DNA from: Syntrophomonadaceae bacterium
Lineage (GTDB): Bacteria; Bacillota; Syntrophomonadia; Syntrophomonadales; Syntrophomonadaceae
Assembly: GCA_028698695.1 (NCBI GenBank)
Contig: JAQVWB010000001.1
Span: 1 to 49,599 of the forward strand
Reading direction: 5' to 3'
DNA length: 49,599 nt
Position 1 is the stretch's first letter. Each line of letters starts with the position of its first letter. Positions 24,073-32,635 of this stretch are shown here, piece after piece. The notes beneath the pieces are model-generated. The model searched no databases and was not told the origin of the DNA. It saw only the letters and a program-made list of their open reading frames with translations. The position numbers were made by a program, and so were the translations under genes.

Positions 24073-24156
24073 GGTTACATAAATCCACTATGTTACCTAA
24101 ATGACCACAAAATACATCACCAAACTATAAATGGTTAAATTACCAAACTATGTAAC
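24073..24156. promoter_or_regulatory. Cluster of GTTAC-type half-sites in a divergent intergenic region
   Basis: GGTTACATA (24073-24081) and TATGTTACC (24089-24097) form an inverted pair with one mismatch. GGTTAAATTACC lies at 24133-24144 and TATGTAAC at 24149-24156. ACCAAACTAT occurs twice (24119-24128 and 24142-24151). Such repeated half-sites between divergent genes suggest a shared operator, but no regulator is identified. Confidence 0.4.
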
Positions 24157-24274
24157 ACTTATTTCTCCGAATTAATAAGATGTGCTAGAAAGGCAATTAG
24201 CCGAACTCATATGTCAATTAATTTTGGCAGATGGGATGGCAGCTTTTTAATAATTAAAACAGGAGGCTATAAAA

Positions 24275-24814
24275 ATGACTAATTACAAAGATGATTGTTG
24301 CATGGGAGGTTTTATGCCGCCCATGCCCCATCCCCGTCCCCGTCCAAGAATTAATCAGACTGTTTTAAAATGTGGGACCGGAAGCGGTCTGGTTATCCCT
24401 GACCATTATGAGTGGAATTCGCAGTTGTTAAATCCCTATACACTGGCTGCAGTATCTATTGATACTTCCGATTTTAAAATGGCTAATGTAAAAGTCGATT
24501 TTTCCTGTATTATTATGTTCAAAGAGTCTGATGGCAGTGATTTGCGTCTCACATTCCAACTAAGCAAAACCTATCAGTCTGGTGGAAAGATAGCTCTTGG
24601 AACCTGGACATTTGAAAGAGATATTGAAACAAATACTGAAACTACAGACTCTTTTGGGTTTACCTGGTGTGAATGCGATGCCTGTCCCGGATGTGCTTAC
24701 TACACGGTGGAATTAATTAATGTAGAAAGCAATAATGTTGATTGCAGGGGCATAAGCAACCCGTCCATTAATGCACTGGCAGTTGGCCCGCTGGCTTCTG
24801 ATTACGAATATTGA
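24275..24814 (+). CDS. DUF4489-like protein, possible spore or surface component
   Basis: This 179-residue protein begins with a cysteine- and proline-rich tail (DDCCMGGFMPPMPHPRPRPR), followed by a domain starting LKCGTGSG and containing FQLSKTYQSGGKIALGTWTF and FTWCECDACPGCAYYTVELI. The pattern fits the uncharacterised DUF4489 family of Clostridia, as far as I can judge by memory. No signal peptide or membrane segment is visible. Cysteine-rich cytoplasmic proteins of this size in sporeformers are often coat-like, but that is inference. AGGAGG lies ten bases before ATG and a strong terminator closes the gene, so it is monocistronic. Confidence 0.75.
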   Translation: MTNYKDDCCMGGFMPPMPHPRPRPRINQTVLKCGTGSGLVIPDHYEWNSQLLNPYTLAAVSIDTSDFKMANVKVDFSCIIMFKESDGSDLRLTFQLSKTYQSGGKIALGTWTFERDIETNTETTDSFGFTWCECDACPGCAYYTVELINVESNNVDCRGISNPSINALAVGPLASDYEY

Positions 24815-24827
24815 TAACAGTTTAACG

Positions 24828-24863
24828 AAGAGAACCCGGGGTTTACCCCGGGTTCTCTTTTTT
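24828..24863 (+). terminator. Terminator after the DUF4489-like gene
   Basis: A 14-bp stem (AAGAGAACCCGGGG with CCCCGGGTTCTCTT, loop TTTA) is followed by a T-run. Confidence 0.9.
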
Positions 24864-24902
24864 GTGGAATATAAAAAAGATGAATATAGTAACTACAAAG
24901 AG

Positions 24903-25340
24903 TTATTCAGATTGTATAAATACATTTAAGTGCCGGTTTAATTCCTCGCGTAATTTTTCGCCATTATTATAATCATCCGGTTGCAGCCAACGTTTTTTAC
25001 CGGTAGAGGTTTCAATAATAAAAGCCGGATCACCCAGCAAGGATAATAAACGATTGGTTTTTACTTTTTTAATTTCATTAAAGGCTATACAGGATTGCTG
25101 GTCAGCATCTTTAAAGATCATAGCCTGATCAGTTATTTCAACTGTATTGCCAACATGCTGTTTACTGCTGCGATATATCAGCCCAATGATGATCATGCCT
25201 GCCAGGGCAATGCTTAATGCTGCCAGTGATGAAACTGTTCGCCAGACAATGAATCCGACAATCAACAGGAGTGTTAACCATATCCATGAATCAGTAAACC
25301 TGGTTTTGTCAGTTACTTCGTATCTGCTCAGAGATTTCAC
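24903..25340 (-). CDS. Small two-helix membrane protein, PH-like cytoplasmic tail
   Basis: I do not recognise a named family. The 145-residue protein has two hydrophobic helices (about residues 20-38 and 40-56: WIWLTLLLIVGFIVWRTV and LAALSIALAGMIIIGLI). These are followed by a soluble beta-rich part containing a short TGKKRWLQPDDY-like segment, as in bacterial PH-like membrane proteins. The start is GTG 25340 with AGAGGA almost adjacent, so the exact start is uncertain. It lies 32 bases after a predicted secreted protein gene on the same strand and is probably cotranscribed. Confidence 0.7.
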   Translation of the reverse strand: MKSLSRYEVTDKTRFTDSWIWLTLLLIVGFIVWRTVSSLAALSIALAGMIIIGLIYRSSKQHVGNTVEITDQAMIFKDADQQSCIAFNEIKKVKTNRLLSLLGDPAFIIETSTGKKRWLQPDDYNNGEKLREELNRHLNVFIQSE

Positions 25341-25372
25341 TTCCTCTCATATTATTACTGATTATGATTATA

Positions 25373-25918
25373 TCACCTGTTACATAAGCTATCTGCTGAT
25401 TTTTTAATTTCATTTAAACTTAAAGCGTCAATTTTCCAGCCCTGGCAATCTGATACTAAACATATCTCATATTGCCAGCAGTCATCCTGCGCATAACAGT
25501 TATAATAATATTTACTAAAAACGGCTTCATTATGATTAAAACCTTTAACAAATATGTCCTCATTATTTCCGGTAGTTATGAGAGGCAAGCCTTCTGTGGG
25601 GATTATTATCAGTCGATTATACTGAGGCTGCCATTGGCTATAGCATATTAATATAGCTTTGGCCATGGAAGGAGTAAACCCATCGCATAAATACCGGTAA
25701 GCTTCTTCGATTGAAGCTCCATGCAGGCTGACATTATTACCACCAATTACTTCTACATCAAACAAAAAACTATGTAGTATTTTAAAACTGTGTTGCATAG
25801 CCATAAAAACCTGTTCGCTATCATCATTATTTAACGCTGCATTACAAGCCGAAAATGGCCAGGATGTAAATAGAATAAAACTTGCCGTGAAGATCATTAT
25901 AAGCAGTTTGTGTCTCAT
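25373..25918 (-). CDS. Predicted secreted protein or lipoprotein, unknown function
   Basis: The 181-residue protein starts with a typical export signal: MRHK, a hydrophobic core LLIMIFTASFILFTSW and then FSACNAA. Cleavage could be by signal peptidase I after ANA-like residues, or Cys25 could be lipidated, although the FSAC box is not ideal. The mature part contains several cysteines (CYSQW, CYAQDDCWQYEICLVSDC) that may form disulfides outside the cell. No known domain is recognised. GAGGAGG is seven bases before ATG. It diverges from the acyl-CoA synthetase gene. Confidence 0.72.
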   Translation of the reverse strand: MRHKLLIMIFTASFILFTSWPFSACNAALNNDDSEQVFMAMQHSFKILHSFLFDVEVIGGNNVSLHGASIEEAYRYLCDGFTPSMAKAILICYSQWQPQYNRLIIIPTEGLPLITTGNNEDIFVKGFNHNEAVFSKYYYNCYAQDDCWQYEICLVSDCQGWKIDALSLNEIKKSADSLCNR

Positions 25919-26071
25919 GTATAACCTCCTCTGGTACCTATTATATAATTTAGTGGAAAAATTTTACAGTAAAATTAAGCGACAAATAATTTATACTAAA
26001 GTAGAAAATAATCTGTTACTATATAATAAATTAGCGAATATTTTGAAAATTAGGAACGGGAGGGATACTTA

Positions 26072-27985
26072 TTGGATATGCTTGATCAATTCCTGGAGAA
26101 AGTTCATACTATGCCCCGGATGTTTTACAACACCGTAGAAACTTTTGGTGACCGCCCCGCAATGAAGTTCAAACAGGATGCAGCATATACTACTATTACT
26201 TACCGTGATTTTGCTGATATTGTTGAAGAAATGGGAGCTGGTTTACTCAGTTTAGGATTTAAAAAAGGAAGTCCGGTTTGTCTTATGGCAGCAACCAGTG
26301 CACCATGGGGATGGGCAGATTTTGCAATTCAAGTAGCGGGCGGTATTACTGTAACCATTTATCCCTCATTGTCTGCTGAAGAAATTATCTTTATTGTCAA
26401 CCACTCAGAAGCACAATATTTAATTGCCGGTGATGCCAGGATTGCAGATAGAGCTTTAAGTGTAATGCATAAGATGCCTTCTTTAGAAAAAGTAATCGTT
26501 TTAGAGAGAAATTATGGACCACAAGATTATCGGGTTATTGATTTGAATGAACTAAGATTATTAGGCCGTAATCTGCTGGCAGAAAACCCAAATGCGGTTA
26601 AGGAAGTCTGGCAATCGTTAACTGGCGATGATCCTTCCGGGATAATATATACTTCCGGTACTACCGGAGAGTTGAAAGGCAGTCTTCTAAAGCATCAGGA
26701 TATGATTGGTTCCTTAACCCGATCGCTTAAGCATATGACGATAGGCGGATATTCAGCTACTTATGAAGATGTAGCCTTTTCTTTATTACCGTTAGCCCAT
26801 ATTTGGGAGCGTAACAATTCCTATTTGGCAATGATAGCAGTAGGAGCCTGCATTGGTTTTGCCGAAAAACCTACTACTTTGGTTCAGGATATTCAGGAAA
26901 TCAAACCAACCTGGGTGTTGCTGGTACCTCGCCTCTGGGATCGTATTTATAATGCATTTAGAGGTGCCTTCTCCTCCAGTGAAGAAGGCAAAAAATTATT
27001 TGATTGGGCTATGAAAACAGGTGAAGAAGTACTACAGCACAGGACCGGTAAAAATGGTGCCATAGATTTAACTGCTGATCCCGAGCAGTTTTTAGAGGAG
27101 AAACTGGCAGCTGATTTTCGTAAAGCCAATGAAATGGTTTTTGCACAATTGTATAATATGCTGGGCGGTCGTTTAAAGATACCCTATTCCGGGGGAGCAT
27201 TTTTACCGCCTGATTTACACCGTAGTTATCTGATAATGAATTTTCCGCTGCTTAATGGTTGGGGATTAACTGAAACTGCTGCTGGAATTAGCCATGGTTA
27301 TCCCAATGCTACTAAAATCGGCTGGCTTTCTCCCATGGTTCCGGGTGTAGAGGCCAGATTGGACGAGGATGGTGAAATCCTGGTAAGAGGAATTGGAGTT
27401 ATCCGCGAGTATTATAAGAATCCTGAGGAAACTGCTCTGGCATTTACTGCGGATGGCTGGTTCAGAACCGGTGATATTGGTGAGTTTGATGAAGATAATT
27501 ATCTGAGAATTGTTGACCGTAAAAAGTATATTATTGTGTTGGATACTGGTAAAAATGTTGCTCCGGTCAGAATTGAATCAAAATTTACCGGCAGCCTGTT
27601 TGTTGAACAGATGGTAATTGTTGGCAACAATCGTAAATATATTGGTGCCCTGATTGTACCGGCTTTCGATTATCTGCTCTATTTGTTAAAGGAAAAAGGC
27701 TTTGAAGTGGATGAAACGGGCTTGGAATATGCCAATATTAATGGCATGGAAACCTGTGTCAAAGTTGGTCCGGAAGTAATCAATCATCTCATGGTTAAGG
27801 AACTGATTGATGCTGAAGTGAATCGGGTTAATTCACTATTGGAAGATTATGAACAGATTAAGCGTTATGTAATTCTCCCCCGCAAGTTTACTGAAGCCAG
27901 CGGTGAAATGACTCCCACCCTGAAAATAAAGAACCGTGTGGTTCTGGAAAACTTTGCTGAAGAAGTGGAATCAATCTATCAATAA
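26072..27985 (+). CDS. Long-chain acyl-CoA synthetase (AMP-forming, FadD-like)
   Basis: The enzyme activates fatty acids to acyl-CoA with ATP, the first step of beta-oxidation. The AMP-binding P-loop YTSGTTGELKG lies near residue 192, GWGLTETAAG near 395 and the adenylate-binding DGWFRTGDIGEFDEDNYLRI near 465; the C-terminal lysine region follows. At 637 residues it matches the long-chain family with a large N-terminal domain. The start is TTG 26072, seven bases after GGGAGGG; an ATG two codons later is too far from it. A terminator closes the gene. Together with other CoA genes it suggests a fatty-acid-oxidising organism. Confidence 0.93.
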   Translation: MDMLDQFLEKVHTMPRMFYNTVETFGDRPAMKFKQDAAYTTITYRDFADIVEEMGAGLLSLGFKKGSPVCLMAATSAPWGWADFAIQVAGGITVTIYPSLSAEEIIFIVNHSEAQYLIAGDARIADRALSVMHKMPSLEKVIVLERNYGPQDYRVIDLNELRLLGRNLLAENPNAVKEVWQSLTGDDPSGIIYTSGTTGELKGSLLKHQDMIGSLTRSLKHMTIGGYSATYEDVAFSLLPLAHIWERNNSYLAMIAVGACIGFAEKPTTLVQDIQEIKPTWVLLVPRLWDRIYNAFRGAFSSSEEGKKLFDWAMKTGEEVLQHRTGKNGAIDLTADPEQFLEEKLAADFRKANEMVFAQLYNMLGGRLKIPYSGGAFLPPDLHRSYLIMNFPLLNGWGLTETAAGISHGYPNATKIGWLSPMVPGVEARLDEDGEILVRGIGVIREYYKNPEETALAFTADGWFRTGDIGEFDEDNYLRIVDRKKYIIVLDTGKNVAPVRIESKFTGSLFVEQMVIVGNNRKYIGALIVPAFDYLLYLLKEKGFEVDETGLEYANINGMETCVKVGPEVINHLMVKELIDAEVNRVNSLLEDYEQIKRYVILPRKFTEASGEMTPTLKIKNRVVLENFAEEVESIYQ

Positions 27986-27999
27986 AAACGGTATTACTT

Positions 28000-28039
28000 A
28001 AAGCGGCCGGTTTCTGAAAAACCGTCCGCTTTTGCTTTT
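28000..28039 (+). terminator. Terminator after the acyl-CoA synthetase gene
   Basis: AAAGCGGCCGGTTT (28000-28013) pairs with AAACCGTCCGCTTT (28019-28032) with one mismatch. An interrupted T-run (TGCTTTTA) follows. Confidence 0.75.
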
Positions 28040-28191
28040 ATAGTGCGCAAGAATGTTATTATAAGAAAGGTTCTTCAATTATTTTAACCTGACCAGCCTG
28101 AATTTTATTGCAACATTAATCGTGCTCATAACCCGCAGGATTATAACACATATTGTTAGGTTTTCTGCTGTTAATGGTCAAGCATTATAAC

Positions 28192-28220
28192 TTGACAGAA
28201 CTATATTGTATCGTTAAAAT
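28192..28220 (+). promoter_or_regulatory. Sigma-A promoter of ylxM-ffh
   Basis: Perfect TTGACA (28192-28197), a 17-base spacer and TAAAAT (28215-28220). The ylxM ATG follows at 28264. The interval 28040-28190 shows nothing else that I can name. Confidence 0.8.
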
Positions 28221-28263
28221 TGAACAGTAAAGTAGATTGTCTTTACACAGGAGATTATAATTT

Positions 28264-28605
28264 ATGCTGGAAAAAATGGAACAGATTATTTTATTAAAGG
28301 ATTTTTATGGTCCTTTATTAACTCCTAAACAGCAGGAGGTATTAAATCTACATTATGAACAGGACTGGTCTTTATCGGAAATTGCTGAGCATTGGCAGAT
28401 TTCCCGTCAGGCAGTCTTTGATTTAATAAAAAGATCGCAGAATGCATTACAGGATTATGAGGACCGTCTGCATCTGGTAAAAAAGTTTAACTTTACCCGT
28501 CAAAAAATTGAAGAAGCTCACGCATTGCTTAATAATGCAACCGGTGATGAAGTTATTATTAAACGGGTACAGGGAATTTTGAAAACGGTCAGTGAGTCGA
28601 TATAG
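28264..28605 (+). CDS. ylxM: YlxM-family putative helix-turn-helix protein of the SRP operon
   Basis: This 113-residue UPF0122 protein has a sigma-region-4-like HTH (LTPKQQEVLNLHYEQDWSLS, then EIAEHWQISRQAVFDLIKRS). It is found with ffh in most Firmicutes and, in Streptococcus, YlxM modulates SRP function; here this is inferred from position. ACAGGAGA lies upstream of ATG. ffh starts 16 bases after its stop, so the two are cotranscribed. Confidence 0.92.
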   Translation: MLEKMEQIILLKDFYGPLLTPKQQEVLNLHYEQDWSLSEIAEHWQISRQAVFDLIKRSQNALQDYEDRLHLVKKFNFTRQKIEEAHALLNNATGDEVIIKRVQGILKTVSESI

Positions 28606-28621
28606 GCAAAGGAGAGATAGC

Positions 28622-29962
28622 ATGGCGTTTGAAGGTCTGTCTGATCGTCTGCAGGATATATTTAAGAAACTACGCGGCAAAGGCAAGATAACTGAAGATG
28701 ATGTTAATGCGGCTATGCGTGAAATTCGGCTGGCGCTGCTGGAGGCCGATGTTAACTTTAAAGTGGTCAAAGATTTGGTGGCCCGCATCAAGGAAAGGGC
28801 AGTGGGACAGGAAGTTTTGGCCAGTCTTACTCCAGGACAGCAGATAGTTAAGATAGTTCATGATGAAATGACTGCACTGATGGGCGGCACTGAGAGTAAG
28901 CTGGTTCTATCATCGCACACTCCCATGGTCATTATGACAGTCGGTTTACAGGGAGCAGGTAAAACTACTACTGTAGCCAAATTGGCCAAGTCACTGGTAA
29001 AACAGGGCAGAAGACCGCTGCTGGTAGCAGCAGATATATATCGTCCCGCCGCTATCAAACAGTTGCAGGTATTAGGAGAACAGATAAATATTCCGGTATT
29101 TGCAATGGGGCAGAACAATCCGGTTGATATAGCCCGTAAATCCATGGATTATGCCCGCGCTAATAATCGGGATATTGTAATCCTCGATACAGCCGGACGA
29201 CTACATGTCAATGAAGAATTAATGAATGAATTAAAGCAGATACAGGAGCAGGTTAAACCGGATGAAATACTGCTTATAGTTGATGCTATGACTGGTCAGG
29301 ATGCTGTAAATGTTGCTGAAAGTTTTAATGAACAATTGGGTCTGACCGGAGTAATTCTGACTAAATTAGATGGTGATACTCGCGGTGGTGCAGCTTTATC
29401 AGTCAAAGCAGTTACCGGATGCCCGATTAAATTTGTTGGTATGGGTGAAAAACTGGATGCTTTGGAAGTGTTTTTTCCGGATCGTATGGCTTCTCGCATA
29501 TTAGGCATGGGAGATATTCTGAGTCTGGTAGAAAAAGCTCAGGCTAATTTTGACGAAAACCAAGCCCGCGAAATGGAGCGTAAGATTCGCCAGCAGGAGT
29601 TTACGCTGGAAGATTTTATGCAACAAATGCAGCAGGTACGTAGTATGGGCCCCTTGCAAGACTTATTGGCAATGATTCCTGGTATGGATAAACAGCTCAA
29701 AGGCATGCAGGGTGAATTTGATGAAAAAGAAGTATACAAAATCGAAGCTATTATTCAATCCATGACTCCGGGAGAGCGTCGTGACCCCGGTATAATAAAC
29801 GGCAGTCGTAAAAAGAGAATTGCCCGGGGCAGCGGTACCAAAGTCCAGGAAGTAAACCGCCTCCTAAAGCAATTTGAGGAGTCCAAAAAAATGATGAAAC
29901 AGCTTACTGACATGACGGGTAAAAAGGGCAAAAAGGGAATGCCTATGCGTTTTCCTTTCTAA
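28622..29962 (+). CDS. ffh: Signal recognition particle protein Ffh
   Basis: Ffh is the GTPase subunit of the SRP and targets nascent membrane proteins to FtsY. The N domain, the G1 motif GLQGAGKTTT near residue 108, DTAGR, TKLDGDTRGG and the methionine-rich M domain ending MPMRFPF are all present. The frame is open from 28592 inside ylxM, but AAGGAGAG before ATG 28622 marks the true start, giving 446 residues. No SRP RNA gene was found nearby. Confidence 0.96.
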   Translation: MAFEGLSDRLQDIFKKLRGKGKITEDDVNAAMREIRLALLEADVNFKVVKDLVARIKERAVGQEVLASLTPGQQIVKIVHDEMTALMGGTESKLVLSSHTPMVIMTVGLQGAGKTTTVAKLAKSLVKQGRRPLLVAADIYRPAAIKQLQVLGEQINIPVFAMGQNNPVDIARKSMDYARANNRDIVILDTAGRLHVNEELMNELKQIQEQVKPDEILLIVDAMTGQDAVNVAESFNEQLGLTGVILTKLDGDTRGGAALSVKAVTGCPIKFVGMGEKLDALEVFFPDRMASRILGMGDILSLVEKAQANFDENQAREMERKIRQQEFTLEDFMQQMQQVRSMGPLQDLLAMIPGMDKQLKGMQGEFDEKEVYKIEAIIQSMTPGERRDPGIINGSRKKRIARGSGTKVQEVNRLLKQFEESKKMMKQLTDMTGKKGKKGMPMRFPF

Positions 29963-30037
29963 TTGATTGATAGTTTCAGATGCTTTTAATGCATTTTGAG
30001 CTACATATATTGTATATGACTTTAAGGAGGTGAATAA

Positions 30038-30304
30038 ATGGCAACAAAAATCAGACTAAGAAGAATGGGTGCCAAGAAAAGACCATTCTATCGTTTGGTA
30101 GTAGCAGATGCAAGAGCTCCCAGAGATGGACGTTTTATCGAGGAGATAGGGTTCTATGATCCTGCCACTGAACCAGTCACTATTAAGATTGATGAAGAGA
30201 AGGCTCTAAAATGGTTATCTGATGGAGCTAAACCTTCTGATACAGTTAAATCACTGTTTCAAAAACAAGGTATCATGACCAAGTTCGCTGATAGCCGCAA
30301 ATAA
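30038..30304 (+). CDS. rpsP: 30S ribosomal protein S16
   Basis: The 88-residue bS16 binds 16S rRNA early in 30S assembly. The N-terminus ATKIRLRRMGAKKRPFYRLV and the block FIEEIGFYDP are diagnostic. AAGGAGG is eight bases before ATG. It starts the rpsP-khpA-rimM-trmD-rplS series that is conserved among Firmicutes. Confidence 0.97.
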   Translation: MATKIRLRRMGAKKRPFYRLVVADARAPRDGRFIEEIGFYDPATEPVTIKIDEEKALKWLSDGAKPSDTVKSLFQKQGIMTKFADSRK

Positions 30305-30325
30305 GTGGCAGGGGGTGAAATATAA

Positions 30326-30553
30326 ATGAAAGAACTGGTCGAATTTATAGCCAAATCACTGGTAGATAACCCCGACGAAGTTGAGATCAAGGAAGTTGAA
30401 AATGATCGCGGCATTGTTCTCGAACTAAAAGTGGCAGCCGATGATATGGGTAAGGTGATTGGCAAACAGGGTAAAATTGCCAAGTCAATTCGTACTCTGA
30501 CCAAAGTTGCTGCTGCCAAAGAGGGTAAAAGAGTAAATGTAGAAATTATTTAG
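30326..30553 (+). CDS. khpA: KH-domain RNA-binding protein KhpA (YlqC)
   Basis: A 75-residue single-KH-domain protein with the RNA-binding loop VIGKQGKIAKSIRTL. KhpA pairs with KhpB (Jag) and affects cell division and RNA metabolism in Gram-positive bacteria. It sits between rpsP and rimM as usual. A terminator-like hairpin begins immediately at its stop codon. Confidence 0.94.
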   Translation: MKELVEFIAKSLVDNPDEVEIKEVENDRGIVLELKVAADDMGKVIGKQGKIAKSIRTLTKVAAAKEGKRVNVEII

Positions 30554-30579
30554 GGCTATATTCTAGCCCTTTCTTTTTT
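30552..30579 (+). terminator. Terminator inside the rpsP-rimM interval
   Basis: AGGGCTA (30552-30558) and TAGCCCT (30564-30570) form a short perfect stem followed by TTCTTTTTT. It starts within the khpA stop and would separate rpsP-khpA from rimM, or allow partial readthrough. Confidence 0.7.
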
Positions 30580-30609
30580 AAGGTTTGCTCAGGGGAGTGA
30601 AAAAATATC

Positions 30610-31134
30610 TTGAAAGCTAATGAGCTGGTAAGCATAGGTAAAATCGGAGGAACCCATGGATATAAGGGCTTGCTGAAAGTTTTGCCTCTGACTGATTACC
30701 CACAACGATTTAAACTTTTAAAACAAGTATATGTTGGTCAGGGCAAGAATACGGAGCTGATGACTGTCGAATCAGTTACTGACCATAAGAAACATCTCCT
30801 TATCAAGTTTAAAGGAGTAGATGACAAAGAAGCTGCCCGGGAGTTGAACAACCATTTAATTATGGTTGAAGAAAAAGATATTTATCCATTGCCCCCGGGA
30901 CACTATTATCATTTCCAACTCATGGGGTTATCCGTATTCGATGAGCGCAAGGGTTATCTGGGCGACTTAAACGAGGTTTTGGAAACCGGGGCTAATGATG
31001 TTTATGTAGTAAAATCAGAACGGTATGGGGAAATACTTATACCAGCGATAAAACAGGTAATCAGTAAAGTTGATTTATCTGAAAATAAAATGCTGGTCAA
31101 TCTATTGCCCGGATTATTGGAAGATGATGAGTAA
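30610..31134 (+). CDS. rimM: 16S rRNA processing protein RimM
   Basis: RimM binds S19 and assists 30S maturation. The N-terminal beta-barrel motif IGKIGGTHGYKGLLKV and the PRC-barrel DVYVVKSERYGEILIPAI region are present; 174 residues is normal. The start is TTG 30610 with GGGGAG about ten bases upstream. trmD follows after a short gap. Confidence 0.94.
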   Translation: MKANELVSIGKIGGTHGYKGLLKVLPLTDYPQRFKLLKQVYVGQGKNTELMTVESVTDHKKHLLIKFKGVDDKEAARELNNHLIMVEEKDIYPLPPGHYYHFQLMGLSVFDERKGYLGDLNEVLETGANDVYVVKSERYGEILIPAIKQVISKVDLSENKMLVNLLPGLLEDDE

Positions 31135-31150
31135 ATCGGGAGAGAATAAG

Positions 31151-31894
31151 TTGAGTATAAGGAAATATGATATCCTGACTCTTTTTCCACAGATGTTTGT
31201 ATCGCCCTTTACGGAAAGTATTATAAAAAGGGCTCAGGAAAAAGAACTGGTCGAAATTAATACTATTAATATAAGAGATTTCGCTCCCGGCAGGCAGCGC
31301 CAGGTTGATGATTACCCTTATGGGGGAGGCGCGGGCATGGTTATGAAGGCTGATGTACTGGGTAATGCTCTTGATCAGGTCACATCTGCCCATACATATG
31401 TGGTATATATGTCTCCCCAGGGCACCAGGCTTAATCAGGAAAAGGTCAGACAGCTGTCGCAATATGAGCGTATGGTTATTTTATGCGGACATTATGAGGG
31501 TGTGGACGCACGCATTTTTAGCCGCATAAATGAGGAAATTTCTATTGGAGATTATATATTAACTGGTGGAGAAATACCGGCCATGGTGCTGCTGGATGCC
31601 ATAATTCGTTTGATACCGGGAGTGTTAGGGGACGAAAACTCAACAGTAGAGGAAAGTTTTTCTTCCCGCTGGTTGGAATATCCCCAATACACCAGACCGG
31701 CTGAATATGAGGGGCAAATGGTTCCAGGGATACTCCTTTCCGGACACCATGAGAATATACGCCGTTATCGAAAAAAGCAAAGCTTATTAACCACCCTGCT
31801 AAAACGACCGGATTTACTATTAAACAGAAAATATGATGCCGAGGAACGACAGTTATTAGAAGAAATATTATTTAATGGGGAGCAAGTTGAGTGA
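31151..31894 (+). CDS. trmD: tRNA (guanine-N1-)-methyltransferase
   Basis: TrmD makes m1G37 in tRNAs reading CNN codons and prevents frameshifting. The SPOUT knot is visible as YILTGGEIPAMVLLDAIIRL, along with DDYPYGGGAGMV and LCGHYEGVDARI. The frame is open from 31070 inside rimM, but TTG 31151 with CGGGAGAG upstream gives the family length of 247 residues. The next gene overlaps its end by 4 bases (GTGA). Confidence 0.95.
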   Translation: MSIRKYDILTLFPQMFVSPFTESIIKRAQEKELVEINTINIRDFAPGRQRQVDDYPYGGGAGMVMKADVLGNALDQVTSAHTYVVYMSPQGTRLNQEKVRQLSQYERMVILCGHYEGVDARIFSRINEEISIGDYILTGGEIPAMVLLDAIIRLIPGVLGDENSTVEESFSSRWLEYPQYTRPAEYEGQMVPGILLSGHHENIRRYRKKQSLLTTLLKRPDLLLNRKYDAEERQLLEEILFNGEQVE

Positions 31895-32466
31895 AAGAAT
31901 CCAAGGTATATATTGCCCTGCTGCATAATTCCATGTACAACAAGCGCATGGAGGTTATAACTACTTCAGTTACTAACCTTGATTTGCATGATATTTCACG
32001 GGCAGCCTGTACTTTTGCCGTGGAGAAATTTTTTGTAGTCCATCCTTCACCTAATCAGCAAGAACTGATTAATGATATACTGGACTATTGGAGAACAGGT
32101 TATGGAGGCATCTATAATCCGGACAGAAAAGAAGCCTTTAATATCCTGTCTCTTACTTCCAACCTTCAGGAGGTAAAGAAACAGATTGAAGAGCAGTGTG
32201 GTGAAGCGCCTATAACCATTGCTACAGATGCCAGGATATATCCCAATACTGTATCCTATAGAGCTTTAAAAAGCAGGATAAAGGGTGAAACCCGGCCTTA
32301 TCTGATATTATTTGGAACTGGCTGGGGAATGGAAAAATCCTGTATGGAAGCCTGTGATCTTATTCTGGAGCCGATCCAACCGCTGGCAGAGTACAATCAT
32401 TTATCGGTCAGAAGCGCCGTATCAATAATACTGGACCGCTTGTTGGGAGATGATTGGTATGAATAA
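31891..32466 (+). CDS. SPOUT-type RNA methyltransferase (TrmD-associated, COG4752-like)
   Basis: The 191-residue protein resembles the small TrmD-linked SPOUT methyltransferases of Clostridia and Thermotoga. Motifs include ALLHNSMYNKRMEVITTSVT, GTGWGM (SAM-binding knot loop) and LSVRSAVSIILDRLLGD. The substrate is unknown; position after trmD suggests tRNA or rRNA. The start is GTG 31891, overlapping the trmD stop, so the two enzymes are translationally coupled. Confidence 0.85.
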   Translation: MKESKVYIALLHNSMYNKRMEVITTSVTNLDLHDISRAACTFAVEKFFVVHPSPNQQELINDILDYWRTGYGGIYNPDRKEAFNILSLTSNLQEVKKQIEEQCGEAPITIATDARIYPNTVSYRALKSRIKGETRPYLILFGTGWGMEKSCMEACDLILEPIQPLAEYNHLSVRSAVSIILDRLLGDDWYE

Positions 32467-32524
32467 GTCTAAAACTAGCCGGAATTATCCTGATTAGATT
32501 ATGTGTAAAAATACATATATTTGC

Positions 32525-32554
32525 TTGAGTTTATGTTAATAAAGATGATATAAT
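32525..32554 (+). promoter_or_regulatory. Extended -10 promoter of rplS
   Basis: TTGAGT (32525-32530), an 18-base spacer and a perfect TATAAT (32549-32554) with the TG extension (TGATATAAT). It gives rplS its own transcript start near 32561. Confidence 0.75.
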
Positions 32555-32560
32555 CTCTTT

Positions 32561-32635
32561 GTTATGGGTTTATAAAAGGTGGTCCGCTGCAACATCAAGG
32601 TTGGTATGAACACCTGTTGGAAGGAGGTCGGATTG
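32561..32635 (+). promoter_or_regulatory. Candidate structured 5' leader of rplS (L19-leader-like)
   Basis: The 75-base stretch between the promoter and ATG can form AGGTG/CACCT (32577-32581 with 32611-32615), enclosing CAAC/GTTG (32590-32593 with 32600-32603). Rplantic autogenous leaders of this kind are known for rplS in Firmicutes; the assignment here is by position and shape only. Confidence 0.4.

Noticed and set aside
24220..24250. Sigma-54-like TGGCAG pattern before the DUF4489-like gene
   Set aside because: The spacing and the second element (GC at -12) do not fit.
28040..28191. Possible SRP RNA (scRNA) gene before ylxM-ffh
   Set aside because: No GNAR tetraloop or conserved helix 8 sequence was found.
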